A stretch of DNA of 64,000 nucleotides from assembly GCA_033297075.1 (NCBI GenBank), contig MU858052.1, positions 620,001 to 684,000 of the forward strand, read 5' to 3'. The notes under the pieces are model-generated. The model ran no database searches. It was not told the origin of the DNA and saw only the letters and a program-made list of their open reading frames with translations. Shown here in pieces: positions 37,346 to 52,276 of the stretch. The translations under genes and the position numbers were made by a program. Each line of letters starts with the position of its first letter. Positions within the stretch are counted from its first letter, which is position 1. This DNA comes from Rhypophila decipiens (Eukaryota; Ascomycota; Sordariomycetes; Sordariales; Naviculisporaceae).

Positions 37346-39142
37346 TTTGGAACTTGGGAGTTGGGTTTTGTTATTCTGGTTGTTGTTGATGGTGCTGGTG
37401 CTGGGTCCGGGTTGTATTCGAGGGTTGATGACGGGGTGGCTGTTTTTGGAGACGACCTCGAGGTGAATATCCAGCTGCGTGCTCTTGTCCAAATGAATGC
37501 CTGGAGAGGAATTCATATGTTTTTCTTTCAACTCAGATCCAGAGATATTCCTAATGGCCTCAAATGAGAATTTCGAAGTGGTAACGCTCTTCCTTGAAAA
37601 CAGTTGAGCGGAGGTCAACCAAGCAATCCGACTGTACTGAGGAGACTGTAGCAAATGATGAGTGGGTCTTTTACAAGAAAAGCGTCTCAACGGATTGAGT
37701 GTCATCGATGAAAGACTACTCGTGTCAACATCAATATCACAAAATACAACTCCGTGAAGGTGTTCATAACTTTTCATTGCCAAGGTTATGTGAGCCTCCA
37801 CACGGAGTACCGAATGCGCTTACCAAATCCATAAACGTCATCACATCATCTCAGAAATGAGGGGCTCATGTTCAACAATGTCGCCTCACCAACAAATTAC
37901 ACTATTTTACGTTACATAATGTACTGGTATGTAAATATCGGGCTTCATAAATTTTAGTTGTGATCCTCAAGCTAGAAGGCCTTACTTACATAGACGCATT
38001 GTACTGTGCTCATGTATGCGTGTCAAACATTCATGCTTTTTGGTTGGTTGCCCCTGAACTCATCCGAACAACGCTTTTACAGTAAAGCATTTTAGAACCA
38101 TGATGGAACATCTGATTAACAAACCTCATGACGTTGACCATCATGAAATAACTTCAATGTTTCGTTCTTGAGAAGGTGAGGCGGTTTTATACTGTGTTGC
38201 AGGACCTGTTCCCGCAATTGCTTGGTGAATATAGATAGATAGGTCTCCCAGTAATCAGTCAGTTGGTGTCCGCAGCCGGCTCATCACCAAAGGCTTATAG
38301 ATGAAGGGAAGTAAAAACAATATAAGGCTGCAGACGGCGTAGATATGCCACAGCACCTATATGAGTACCGTGTGGGCAGGTATACGCGGGAGTCTGAAAT
38401 GAGAAGAACAGAAAGATCAAAACTTTTAGCTTTTATCTGCAGCCCAGAAAATCCACTCCATGCCCCCGGCTCAACAGGAGAGAAGAGGAAAACCACCAAG
38501 CAAGATAAAAGGCAAATCAGAAGAGAGGAGGAAAAGAAACCCAGTCATTTATGTATACCATATATACCCGTTTCTCATTCTTCTACCGTTGCGTCCGTCC
38601 AGTCATTCATTCCAGAAAACTGCAAAAAGCGGAAATATAGCAGAGAGATAGCTTGGTAAAACCTCTGCAGAAGACCAAAAGGAAAATAACATCATAGAAG
38701 GGCTCAACTCCTTTGCAGCCCTTACCAAAATGTTCGCTAGTAGACGCAATGTCCGCACGCCCACACATAACCGTCTTCCCCAGCCAGCTAGGCCACCAAT
38801 CCGTCAGCTTCGTCAATCAAGCCAAAAGTAAGAAATAGTGAAAAGAAAAAAGGTATAATTAAAGGGGAAACATGTCAAGACAAGAAAAGTGGAAATAAAG
38901 CAAGACTCATCGCACGCTCAAAGCATTAGCCCAGCCAGTTAGTTATCCCTGCCCACACGCCGTTGTTCTTTTAGCATCGCTTTGAGATCCCCACGGACAC
39001 CGAAAGATGGACAAATTCATACCATCCAAGGAAACAAGCGTGCCAAAGTAAAAGTACAGGGGCGGGATCCGGGCCTCTAGACAGCCCGCCGCCCAGTCAA
39101 AGAAGATCATGATAATAAGTCAGATCTGCCAAAGTCGTCCGA
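37346..39142. other. Intergenic: aminotransferase upstream region and GATA-factor 3' flank
   Basis: 37346..37705 may be translated as an alternative N-terminus of the aminotransferase. The rest (to 39142) is AT-richer, with an ACGGAGTA motif at 37802..37809, purine-rich tracts at 38460..38560 and no supportable gene. Confidence 0.5.
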
Positions 39143-41284
39143 CTATGACACTGACTGAGGTGTCGGTACTTCGGCAGAGGGGGGAACCTCTTCTTCTATG
39201 CGGGCCTTCTTGGCGATGTGACCGTCCTCTTCGGACTCTGTTGGGGCTTCTTTGGGTTGCCTTGCTAGCCGTAGCTCCTCCTCGAGCTCGTCCAGACGTC
39301 GCTTCATGTTCCTTTCTCTCCCATGGCTTTCTTCAAGTTGACTCGCCAGGTGGTTTTGGTTGTCGTTGAGCATGTTAATCTCTTGGCGCAGTTGGGCTTG
39401 GGTCTCGGTGAGGATATTTATTTCGGTGCGCAGCTGTGCTTCAATCTTGCCCGACTCTTGTGACTGCCTCAGCTTCTCCTCATCTTCGAGTTGTTGCAGT
39501 CGCCCGCGGTACAACTCCTGGATGACCTCGAGCTCGCTGACCCGTGTCTTGAGCTGCGAGTTCTGCGACTGTAGTTGTTCGTGGCTTTGTAGGCGCTCGT
39601 CGTTCAGTGGCGAGGGCGCTTGTGCGTCGGTTGCGCCGGCGACCGAAAAGCCAGCCAGCTGTTGCGCCTGGAACTGGTCATCGAGCGTGGGGTACATCGG
39701 GTGCATTTGCGCCTGGTACAGATTCGGGGTTCCTGTTCGCGAGATGGGCGAGTTCGTATCGTCAACATGACCGTTGGACTTTTGCGACGCCGTACGAGCC
39801 CCGTTTTGATTGAAACCGTTCATATCTCCCGTACCTTGCATTGCTTGATTTTGCTGTCGCCAGGACTGTCAGGGACTGCATCTTGCCAAACTCTCGGGTG
39901 GAGACATACCTTTTTCTGTTTCGCCAGATCAGGGCGCGTCTTGACCCTGTTGCGACTCTTTATGATATCGGTTTTGAGCGAGATGGGGCGAGGGCGGCCG
40001 TGGAGCTTGAGGAACAGTCCGCAGGCGTTGCACAGCACCGAGCCCATTTCGTCACGGCGCCATAGCGGCGTTGTCGAGGTTGCGCAATTTTGGCAAGTGG
40101 GCTGTGTCGTTTCGCGATCGTTGTTAGCCATTGTAGCCATGAGGAAGCCGGTTGTGGTGGACTGGTGGTGCAATCAACAGATTCAGGGGCTTGATTGTTG
40201 ATATGGGGGAGCGAGGTGAATCGGTGATAATCGTGATAAGATATGGCATTCCACAATGGGCTGGAGAAGCCGATAAGGACTTGGAAAATTTTAAGCGGGT
40301 CCTGCGGAATTGGAGTTGGGGGCAGTCGGCAGTCGAACTCTGCTAACAGAGTTTGGGCTCGGATAAGACCAAATCTGTTAAGGTTTGTGTCCCACTCTCC
40401 TGCCTCTGTGCTGATAAGAACACTTGGCGGTGTGATAAGACCGTTGACAATGCGCAACCAATGAGGAATAATGATTCTCGATGAACGGCTGGTCGAGGCT
40501 CAGGGACAAGTTTGGGTACCTGATAACAGACAGGCATTCAAGCCATGATAGTTTGGGAATTTTTGTGATATTTGGTGCGGGGTGATTTGAAGAAATTGGG
40601 TAAGAAGCATGACAAAGAGAAGAGAACTGCACGCAAAAAATTGGAAGGGCTGCGAAAGGCTCAAGACTTACCGCATTCCCGCCTGGACCAGGGTGAGTGC
40701 TGGCAGGTGATGTCCCAGGAGGACACATGGCTGGCGCAATTGCGACTGGTCTAGAATACATGGGTACTGTCAATGGAAGGTGTTCAAGACTCGGAATGAT
40801 TCACGTCTCCTGCGATGAGGGGTGGAATCCAAATCGGTTGGACAATTGGCCAGTTGTTCGGGACGGCCAACGGCGAGGCAGGGCCTCGAGTGGAAGGCGC
40901 GATGATGATGATCGGACAAAAAATCGGGGCGCCTTCGAAAATCTCAGAACCGCCCAAGCATGGAAAGCACGCCCGACTTGTTGCACCCATCATTCATCCG
41001 ACCAACATCTATCCTTTCCACCCCCAACAATCCTGGCCGACGTGAGAGAGGCGCGATGTTGCGACTGACCTTGGTTGCGGCGAATTTATGGTGGCATTCG
41101 CGAGTGCCGTTATATTTGCAAGATTGTTGGCGACTTCAAGTTGTTGCGCTGTTTGCGTTGCCGAGGCCATTGTGGATGCGGAGCTGGGCGTTGTGATCTC
41201 CTCCGCCTCGGGCGGTACTGGCTCGAGCTCGGGTTCCAATTTCGGGGCCACCTCTGGCTGAACAACTTGAGTGGGCTCCTCCAT
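39143..41284 (-). CDS. areB: GATA transcription factor, AreB/ASD-4 type (zinc finger plus leucine-zipper coiled coil)
   Basis: Likely nitrogen/development regulator of the AreB (Aspergillus)/ASD-4 (Neurospora) family. Proposed model: 431 aa in four exons, 41284..41070, 40789..40672, 40161..39910 and 39853..39143. The C-terminal half is certain: zinc finger CX2CX17CX2C ([16 protein letters not shown]...CNAC), basic tail [21 protein letters not shown], and a long coiled coil ([39 protein letters not shown]). Exon 1 encodes [11 protein letters not shown] and [18 protein letters not shown]. Exon 2 encodes [19 protein letters not shown] and ends at a strong GCG/GTAAGT donor in phase with exon 3. 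The exon 2 acceptor must be GAG for frame to hold, which is unusual. The exon 1 frame continues upstream to about 41402 without ATG. Internal ATGs (near 40774 and at 40140) could start shorter isoforms. Confidence 0.75.
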
Positions 41285-44346
<3,062 letters not shown>

Positions 44347-45511
44347 ATGCCCATCTCACTCACAGTCAAGAAAATCGACGGCAAGCCCGGCCAAGTCTAC
44401 TACCCGTAAGTATCATCAACTTCATTTATCAAAACAGTTCTAACATTAATGTAAAAAAAGGCTCCAAATAAACACCATCCCCAAGCCCGTCCCCAAAGCA
44501 GGCGAGATCCTAGTCAAGCTCTCAGCAGCAGCCCTCAACCACCGGGATTTCTTCATCCGCCAACACCTCTACCCAGGAATCTCATTCGACCACCCGCTCC
44601 TAGCAGACGGATACGGCACGGTGATCGAGCTCGGCCCGAACCCCAGCTCAACCGCCTCCTCCCTTCTAGGCAAAAATGTGCTACTTACAACAACGCGAGG
44701 CTGGGAATCCGACCCCTCTGGCCCCGAAGATCCCTCCGCGTATAGTGTAATCGGCGGAGCAGCCCGTTACGACGCCGGCACCGCGCAGGAGTATATCGTC
44801 GTGCCGGAAGATGAAGTTGTTGAGGCGCCGGGGCATTTAAGTTCTGTTGAAGGGGCAGCCCTCCCTCTGGTGGGCGTTACGGCGTGGCGCGCCCTCGTGA
44901 CCAAGTGCTTCAATGGCGATGTTTCGGCCGTCAAAGGGAAAAATGTCCTCGTCACTGGCATCGGAGGGGGCGTGGCGCTGCAGACTCTACAATTCGCCGT
45001 GGAGATGGGTGCCCATGTCTACGTTACCAGTTCCTCTCTGGAGAAAATCGAAAAAGCAAAAAAAATGGGTGCCAGGGGGGGAGTCAACTACAGGGACGGG
45101 GATTGGGAGAAGCAGCTGCTTGGATTGCTTCCCAAGGAAAGGAAATTCTTGGATTGCGTGGTTGATGGTGCGGGAGGGGATATTGTTAGTCGGTCGTGTA
45201 AAGTCTTGAAGAATGGAGGTATCATTTCGTGTTATGGCATGACGCTTGGCCCGAAGATGGATTGGGTTGCTATGGGGTTTCTGAAGAATATTGAGCTGAG
45301 GGGGACTGCTATGGGGAGTAAGAAAGAGTTTAGGGAGATGATACAGTTTGTGGGGGAGAAAAAGATCAGGCCGGTTGTGAGTCGGGTTGTGAAGGGGCTG
45401 GATAATGTCGAGGGGATTGATGGCTTGTTTGAGGATATGAGGGCCGGCAAGCAGTTTGGCAAGCTGGTCATTCTTATTGAGGGGGAGTCGGGGGATTCGC
45501 CCAAGTTGTAG
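44347..45511 (+). CDS. Medium-chain dehydrogenase/reductase, quinone-oxidoreductase-like (YogA-type)
   Basis: NAD(P)-dependent oxidoreductase of the MDR superfamily, 369 aa in two exons, 44347..44405 and 44461..45511. The GroES-like N-terminal half contains ILVKLSAAALNHRDFFIRQ, HPLLADGYGTVIELG and GTAQEYIVVPEDEVV. The Rossmann half begins GKNVLVTGIGGGVALQTLQFA and GAHVYVTSSSLEKIEKAKKMGA. The structural zinc cysteines of true alcohol dehydrogenases are absent, favouring a quinone- or enoyl-reductase-type activity. The intron is 55 nt with a TCTAAC branch and poly-A before the AG. Codons in the first 250 bases of exon 2 are C-rich compared with the G/T-rich 3' end. Substrate unknown. Confidence 0.87.
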
Positions 45512-45708
45512 ACATTGGCATGGTCTGAGATATGGGAGGATCTCGAAGTTATGATTTTTGATTTGATGAGTGTATCTTGGCGAGTCCGTTCAGCCAAGTT
45601 ATCCTTCCTCGACACAGAACCATACAAAGTCACAGCTAACTAGAGTCATCTATGCTCTCTTATCCCCATACCAACATACATACACATGATCAACTCTTCT
45701 AGAACCAT

Positions 45709-46125
45709 TCAGCACCCCGGCTTATCACACTGAAACTCCCACTCCTTGACAATCTGATTATTCGCATCACCACCGCACCTAACACTCCAGGGAGCCGACT
45801 TGCCCCGGCTGATGAACGTCTGGCTGTTGTAATAATGCAGCGAGAAGTTGTTGGTGCCGCAGTTCTTGAGTCTGTACTTCTTTCCGTTGGCCGGCAGGCT
45901 GAACTCGCGCTCGCACGGGTTGGACTGCAGCGTGCAGATTCCGAGGCCGCCTTCTTCGGGACATCTTGCGCTCCCGAGATTACTCCAGTTGCACGGGTCT
46001 TGGCCGTCCCTCCACATGACGCGCGCGATGGCTGAGCCCATGTAGAGTTGGTAGCCGAGGGCGATGGAGTCTGCTGCGACGGTTGTGGCGCCGACTAGGG
46101 CTGTGAGGGCGAGTGTGATTTTCAT
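45709..46125 (-). CDS. Small secreted cysteine-rich protein (138 aa)
   Basis: A signal peptide is clear: MKITLALTALVGATTVAADS, with cleavage likely after Ala18. The mature chain of about 120 residues holds eight cysteines (in DPCNW, ARCPE, GICTL, NPCER, KNCGT, VRCGG and FQCDKPGC), enough for four disulfides, and is rich in Asn, Gly and Tyr. I do not recognise a family. Single exon. A TATAAAAG box lies on the minus strand at 46243..46235, about 110 bp before the ATG. The combination of size, cysteines and secretion fits a candidate effector or a small cell-wall protein; this is inference. Confidence 0.8.
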   Translation of the reverse strand: MKITLALTALVGATTVAADSIALGYQLYMGSAIARVMWRDGQDPCNWSNLGSARCPEEGGLGICTLQSNPCEREFSLPANGKKYRLKNCGTNNFSLHYYNSQTFISRGKSAPWSVRCGGDANNQIVKEWEFQCDKPGC

Positions 46126-47217
46126 GGTGGGTGGTTCTTTGTTTGTTTTGCTTGTTTGTTTGTTTGTGATGTATAGGAGAGATGAGATGAGAATGTCGAT
46201 AAACAGGTGAGAGAGCTCGTGCGATGTACGCCCCCCTTTTATACACCACTCATAGCATATAGTTTCCCAGTTTCACCTTCCATCTTGAGCTTGGATATCT
46301 ATAGAGTAGTCTGACATCTCGTATTCGACGCCTGACAAGATACTGAAGGTGCCTGCGACCCAATGCCAATATTTTACAGACCTTGTGGAGTCCACACGAC
46401 GGCATATGCGGTGAGTTCAACGAGTCGGGCTATGATAAGATGGCGGGATCTTGACCCTGGATCGTTTGTTTACTTGAGCATACTGCGGGTATTACCAATG
46501 GAGATACAGGGGTTGTCCGTGGTATCCGGGGAAGCAATGTTTCCTGAATGGCTCGAACCCGTTATATATATTCTTTGGTAAGCATCTTGTGTAAGCATAT
46601 GACATTAGAGCTTAGGTAGTAGACCAGAGAAGACCTTGTCTGGGCGTAATCGCTACTGCTAACTATCGTACAATGCCGAGTGTAAGCGAGCTGGAGTTGA
46701 TCCAGGCAACAGCTTTCTGTCCGGTACAGAGTTGTATCGGCTTATGAATTGGCCAGACTAGACCTTTAGTGTAAATTTAACGCTTTGGTGCAGTGTCCAA
46801 GGTTACGGTGTTCCAGCTTTTCGACGTTAAAGATCTTGGCGGGTAGTAAGAGGCGAGGAGCTGACAGCTCTGCTGTATCCGAGATAATGTCAAGCAGTTG
46901 CGTTGGTTCATGGAGTATCTCTCTCTCGGGGGCTCAACGCTGGGAGAGACTGTCACAAATTTCTATAGCCTTTAGATGTCGTTTTCACAGGTAGCTACAT
47001 CTATAATGAGTACTTGAAGATGAACTCGAAAAAATAAATCTCCTGCATGTTATGTTATGTTATGTATGCCATGTTAACGCTGAATACAAAGCCGACGCCA
47101 AAGAAAAAACCTTTTCCTGCACTTTTGATGAGATGCCTGATTGTAGATACTCTGGAAACACACAAGAATGAACTTAACCCCTGTTCCCTATAAACAAATA
47201 CTGCCCCCATTCATGCC
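46126..47217. other. Intergenic: promoter of the secreted protein and chitin-deacetylase 3' flank
   Basis: Holds the TATA box at 46235..46243, an AAAC tetramer run in the leader (46141..46170 on the minus strand) and a GTTAT tandem at 47047..47066. No gene supported. Confidence 0.55.
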
Positions 47218-49687
47218 TCACAACGGCGGCGCATTAGGATCCTCCATGCACTGATCAACCCTCATCATCGTCTTGCCCGTAGCCTTGGCCAGCTTGATAA
47301 ACTCGGGAATCAGCTTGATCGTAGACTCGTAAAGATAGTGCATGACCACCAGATTGCCGCCCTTCTTCAGATCGCGCTTGAACGCATCCAGCTGCTTCTC
47401 GGGCGTGTCGCTCTCGGCCCAGATCCAGTCCTCCACGTCGATGCTCCACCCGACAATGTATGGGTTCGGCGTCTTGAGGGCCACGGCGAGCTGCTGTCTC
47501 ATGCGGGCGCCTTCTGTGCCGAACGGCGGACGGAAGTAGTTGGACGTCATGCCGCCAAAGACTTGCTTCACGGCGCCAATGTCGTTGTTGTACTCCCAGT
47601 CGATGGCCGCTGTGTCGGGCAGACCCTCCATCTTGGGATGCGTGTACGAGTGCAGAGCGATCTGGTGGCCGCGGATGGCCATTTCTTTGTAGACCTTGGA
47701 GAGGTTGTTCGAGGCGTCTAGGAGAGGGAGGCCGACGGTGAAGAAGGTCACCGGGATGCCCGCTTGTTTGACCATCTCCATGACCCGCTGGGAGTACTTC
47801 GGGTCACCGTCGTCGATGGCAAAGGCGAACGAGTTGGGGCGCGTGCAGGAAAAGACGAGCTTGCCCGAGGGCAGCTTGTTGGGCATGGTCCAGCCGCTGG
47901 GGACCTTGTCTACGATCTCGATCTTGGTGATGTAGGTTGGATCGGTGGAGTAGAAGCCTCGGAGGTTGAAGCCGATGGCGCGGGTGAGGTTGATGTTGAA
48001 GTGGTTGATGGGCATGTAGATGTCGCTGGCCGAGGCGTATCGGGCGGCCTCGAGGGAGTCCCAGGTTTCGGGGTACGGTTTGATCTGGTCGTCGCAGGCC
48101 GCATTGTGCTGCTGCATGGCGACGCTGAACTTGTTGCTTCCAGAGTAGGCGATGTGCAGGTAGGCGCTGGCGTAGCTTCGCATATCAGCGCATTTATTGG
48201 CGAGCTGTGTGTTCCAACCAAGGTCAGAGTCATTCGTACGGATTGTGATCATGTTGTTGCCGAAAGTGACAGTCATACCATCGTCTCCTCCGTGCCATTC
48301 CCCGAGGCTGTTCGTGTCCTTGTTCGCAAAATTGTCAATCACCATCGCCTTGGCGTTCGAGACAGGCGTCGCCACGGTCTGTCGTGGGGGAGCAGCCGAG
48401 GAAACTGCCGCGGGGGCAATGTATTCGGTGGCCGTGGAGCCGCAATAGAACGACATGGGCCCAAGAATGACGGCGGCGTTGAAGTTGGAGAAGTAGATGA
48501 GATCGAGCTTGGTGATGTCTAGGCCCGAGTATACCGAAAATGGGAACCAGTAGAGTCTCTCGGTGCCATCAAAGGTCCACTTCAGCTGGGCCGAAGTCTG
48601 GGTGACGGTCTTGATGGTGCTGGAGCCGCACTTGTCGAAGTAGGCCATGGTCACGTCGAACGTAGTACCCCGAGCAGCCCTGATGCGGAACGAGATACCA
48701 CCATACTTGTTCTGCGCGTTGAGACAGCCGAAAGAGCTGTAGAAATACGACTCCTTGTTCCGAGGCGTGAGCATGACTCTACGGCTGCTGACCACGATGG
48801 AGGACATGGTGCCATCATCGCTGGTGGACTGGGCCATGGCATTGTAGTTGAGGAATGTGAGCCGGGATTGCGACTCCCAGTCGTCAATGAGCAGATTGGA
48901 GCAGACACCGCTCGTGGGCGTGGGTGTGGGCGTGCGCGTGGGCGTGCTCGTGATGATGGTTGTCCGTCTCGTGTTGGTCGTGGTCGTGGGAGGAGGAGCG
49001 AGGGCTGATACATGTCAATATGAAGGCCCACATGTAGACTTTTTGAGCGGGTATACTGACAGGTGGACGAAACTGGGGGTGTGCTATCACCTCCACACAC
49101 AAAGGCAATATTGCCAATCGACCACCGGACGTTAGTATTGGAGAACTCGGACCATACCAAGCCAACGACGGCATCGTAGTTCGGATTGTTATCAAAACCA
49201 ATGAGCGGCACTGTGATGGTTTGGCGTTGGCCGGTCAACCCAGTCAGGACGGTATAAGAACTGTTGTGGCCCGATGTGTTGCAGTCGCTGCTGGTTTGCA
49301 ACTCGAAGGCGGCTGAGCCACCAGCCGGTCCCTGGATGGTGAACCGGATTCCTCCATAGCCCTGGGTCTGAGCTGCGACGCACGGGAACGACTCATAGAA
49401 GTAGGAGCCGGTTGGGTTAGGAACAAAAACGACCTCGCCCGAAGAAGCGGCAATCTGGTTCATGGAGCCATCATCTACCAGTCCCCGAGTGTGTGTTAGT
49501 CTTGTTCTCCCACGACGGTGCCGAGGTATAACTAACCTCCGTTGAGCCAGTCCACATTGTTGGTCCCTGCCGTCCACTTGGAAAAGTCATCGATCAGGAG
49601 GTCTGATTTGCATGCTTGGGCATGCACCTTGGCGGCCGTGGCCAAGAGGCCAACGAGCCCGGTCAAGAGGCGGCGATCGGGCAACAT
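47218..49687 (-). CDS. Secreted polysaccharide (chitin) deacetylase with three N-terminal beta-sandwich-like repeats
   Basis: 783 aa in three exons: 49687..49537, 49474..49061 and 49004..47218. A signal peptide (MLPDRRLLTGLVGLLATAAK... cut near VHAQA) is followed by three related modules, each starting with an L/V-I-D-D/N sequence: LLIDDFSKW (about 30), LLIDDWESQ (about 225) and MVIDNFANK (about 408). A Thr/Pro-rich linker (TPTRTPTPTPTSG) precedes the second. The C-terminal CE4 deacetylase domain shows AFAIDDGDPKYS (about 585), HSYTHP (about 640), YFRPPFG (about 679) and VGWSIDVEDW. The metal-binding Asp and two His are present, though the usual TFDDG start reads AIDDG. Likely removes acetyl groups from chitin or another wall polysaccharide. 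Joins keep frame; the intron 2 donor is GTCAGT. Confidence 0.87.
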
Positions 49688-52276
49688 GGCGAGCTAGGAA
49701 CTGTCCCGGGGCAGAGATGATGAGAAGCTGGCACAGGTACGAAACAGCGCGTACCAGTGTAGATATATATCTGCACTCTCGTCTTATAGGCCTCGTCTAC
49801 CACAGCTCAAGAAGGGGCGGGAAGACGGCCCCCTAGGAGCGGCAGACGCGTGGAGAGTGGGCAGACATAGATTGCGAGCATGTATCTGCAAACTCGGATG
49901 TCATATTGCAAAATACGCACCCCAGATCGAGCTCACTTTGCAACAAGTGCGTGTGGGTAGCACAGTCGGGAGAAGCGAGCCGGGCATTAGTGGAAATTCC
50001 ACGATTCGTCTCTCCCACACCATCTGGACAAAATATCCAGATGGACCCCAGCATATAGGGCTTACGACATGGGCGGGCCAATGCTGGCTAGGTTAATATA
50101 AGCCAGCGGAATGGAAGAAGGGGTAAATACATTGAGCAGCAACTTGGCCACTGCCCCTGGACAGGTGAGAATATGATCACCACATGGCCATTCATTCCTC
50201 AAGACCGAATCGGATGCTGTCTGTATTCATGCTCGAGGATGGATAACGATCCATTTACCTGGAAGAACCTGGGCAGAGGACTTGGCAGTACACGACTGAT
50301 GCTATTCTTGACCAATTTCGGGCCAAGAGAACTTGCGGAAGAGTCGCCAACTCGGCGGCCGAAGAAGACATGGCGCCAAGTGCATGTAAATGATGAGTGA
50401 AATGCTTATAGGCAAGCCGCTCTCTCAAACTTTCTGCCAAGTGGGAGAAATACGAGAGTAGTTTGAGTCTGAGAAACAAATGAAGAGTGTGACAGGAGAT
50501 GTCACCAAACATGAAAAGAGTAGTCGACTTTGAACAGGGTTGAATACGATTAGATGAAGGTCTAATGGTACTTCGGCATTTTGTGTCTTGTCCACAATCC
50601 GACGCAATCGACAAGCAAAAAATGCTGTCTGGAGAGGGTTGGGTGACGAAAGAAGATCGATGGGAGACGGTGGAGCTGAGGCCGACGTCCCGAAAAGGGC
50701 AAGAACAACAAGACCCATACAGGTTCCACGACTTCTCAGGAAAGCCAAAGGGGCAGGTGCTGTCATTCGCACCTACCTCAGCCTTGGAACCATTCGTAGC
50801 GAAGTGTGGGCAAAACTCTAACGGGCCTTGGTGAGAAAATTGGTTATTGAACAGCACAACCTTTCAAGGTCGGGTATCCGAACTTGACCACGCACTGCAA
50901 CAATCCATCGGATATCCAGGAGGGACCTGAGAGGTTGGTGACGAGGTGAATGTGGTTGTTTACTGAATGTATTTAGCCATTGACGAATGTTTAATGCAAC
51001 AAGCCTTGGTGCAATACAAGGAAATGGCGGATTGCCAGTACAATAAGAACAAAGCGCCCATTTCCTTGGAGACATGGAAGAAGAGGCTGTTCAATGCTGT
51101 TGTTAATTTAGAGAAGGTGATGAGGAGAATTAAAAGTCTCGGCAGTCATCCCCCTGCAGCTCATCGGTAAGGATGCCCGGGTCGTCTTGGCATGCAGATC
51201 TTGCTGCGGCGGTCCTGCCAAGAAAGCTGGGGTTCGGTACACCATTACGGCGGAATACCGGTACGGCTGTATTCTGTACAGTAACCCGTACTCCGAGCTG
51301 TCTCGACCTTGAACATTTGCCAGGCTCTGTTCCCCCTCGACACGAAGTAGCCCGAGTATTCAGCTGCATCGTTGCCACTGTCAATGTTGTTGATATTCCT
51401 GCTCCTGAGCCAATTTGTCATCGTATTTTATATTTCCTTTAATTCATTGCAACACCACACTTGCGCAAATAAAGCCCTTGCCTCCAAGGACACACAAAGG
51501 CATGGAAACAAACATCAACGTTACTTCACCTGGGCCTCGTCGTTCTAGACATGGCCATTTGATCTATTCAGCCGAGAGGGTTAATATCCTCACCACCTCT
51601 TTGCCTGAGCCCTCCCGTCTCTTCTAGAAATCATCGACACATCCAACGAGTCAGCTGGATTCCTCGCTTAAAATTTTCAGTTGTCGTCAATTACTGGCCC
51701 GCTTAGACTACAGCAGAGATCATGATGCCACATGCAGACTCTCATCTATCAAATTTTTTCTTCTCATGGACCCATTGAAGTACGCGATACCGGCGACCAC
51801 CAAATGTGATATTGTTGCGTACGCGTCCTGGCCCGACATGAGCAGACATCATATTTGTGCGACGTGCCAGCCGAGTATGATGTTGCTCTACCGGGAATGA
51901 CATGCTTCACACGGGCATCTGGAATTGTGTCGAGGCTAACAAGTCTTGTCATGTCTTGTCACTGGGCTAAGCTTTGGCTTGTCAATGCTTTTTTCTGACA
52001 AGAGTTTGACAAGATGCCTTGGCGGCTCAAAGGTGCTTGGTTGTGGTGGGTTCTCTCTGCGTCTCTCTTCAACTGTCACGGTGTCAACTTGGCGGGCTCG
52101 GGAGAGGACTCGGATGAATAGCGGAATTATCAGCAAGCTTGAGGGACACTCTTGGCTTCCGGTCTTGGCTCGTCCGTCGGGATGGATAGGAGGGGCCGCA
52201 TTTGAGGCACCGGTCCGGCAGGTGGAGTGGTCCTTGGCAGCCCTCAACTTCCCCTCCTGCAACCTCACCATCACCG
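49688..52276. other. 2.6-kb gene-poor interval
   Basis: Divergent space between the chitin-deacetylase-like gene and the Zn2Cys6 regulator. TATATAT lies near 49763 on the deacetylase side. A TGTACAGTA motif with CCCGTACTCC lies at 51274..51293. A 200-codon open frame at 50255..50857 (minus) was judged not a gene. Confidence 0.55.

Noticed and set aside
47764..48522. 252-codon plus-strand open frame inside the deacetylase gene
   Set aside because: Antisense shadow of a well-supported CE4/repeat coding region.
50255..50857. 200-codon open frame on the minus strand
   Set aside because: No ordered composition or motif; it lies in a spacer with stops in neighbouring frames and looks like random open sequence.
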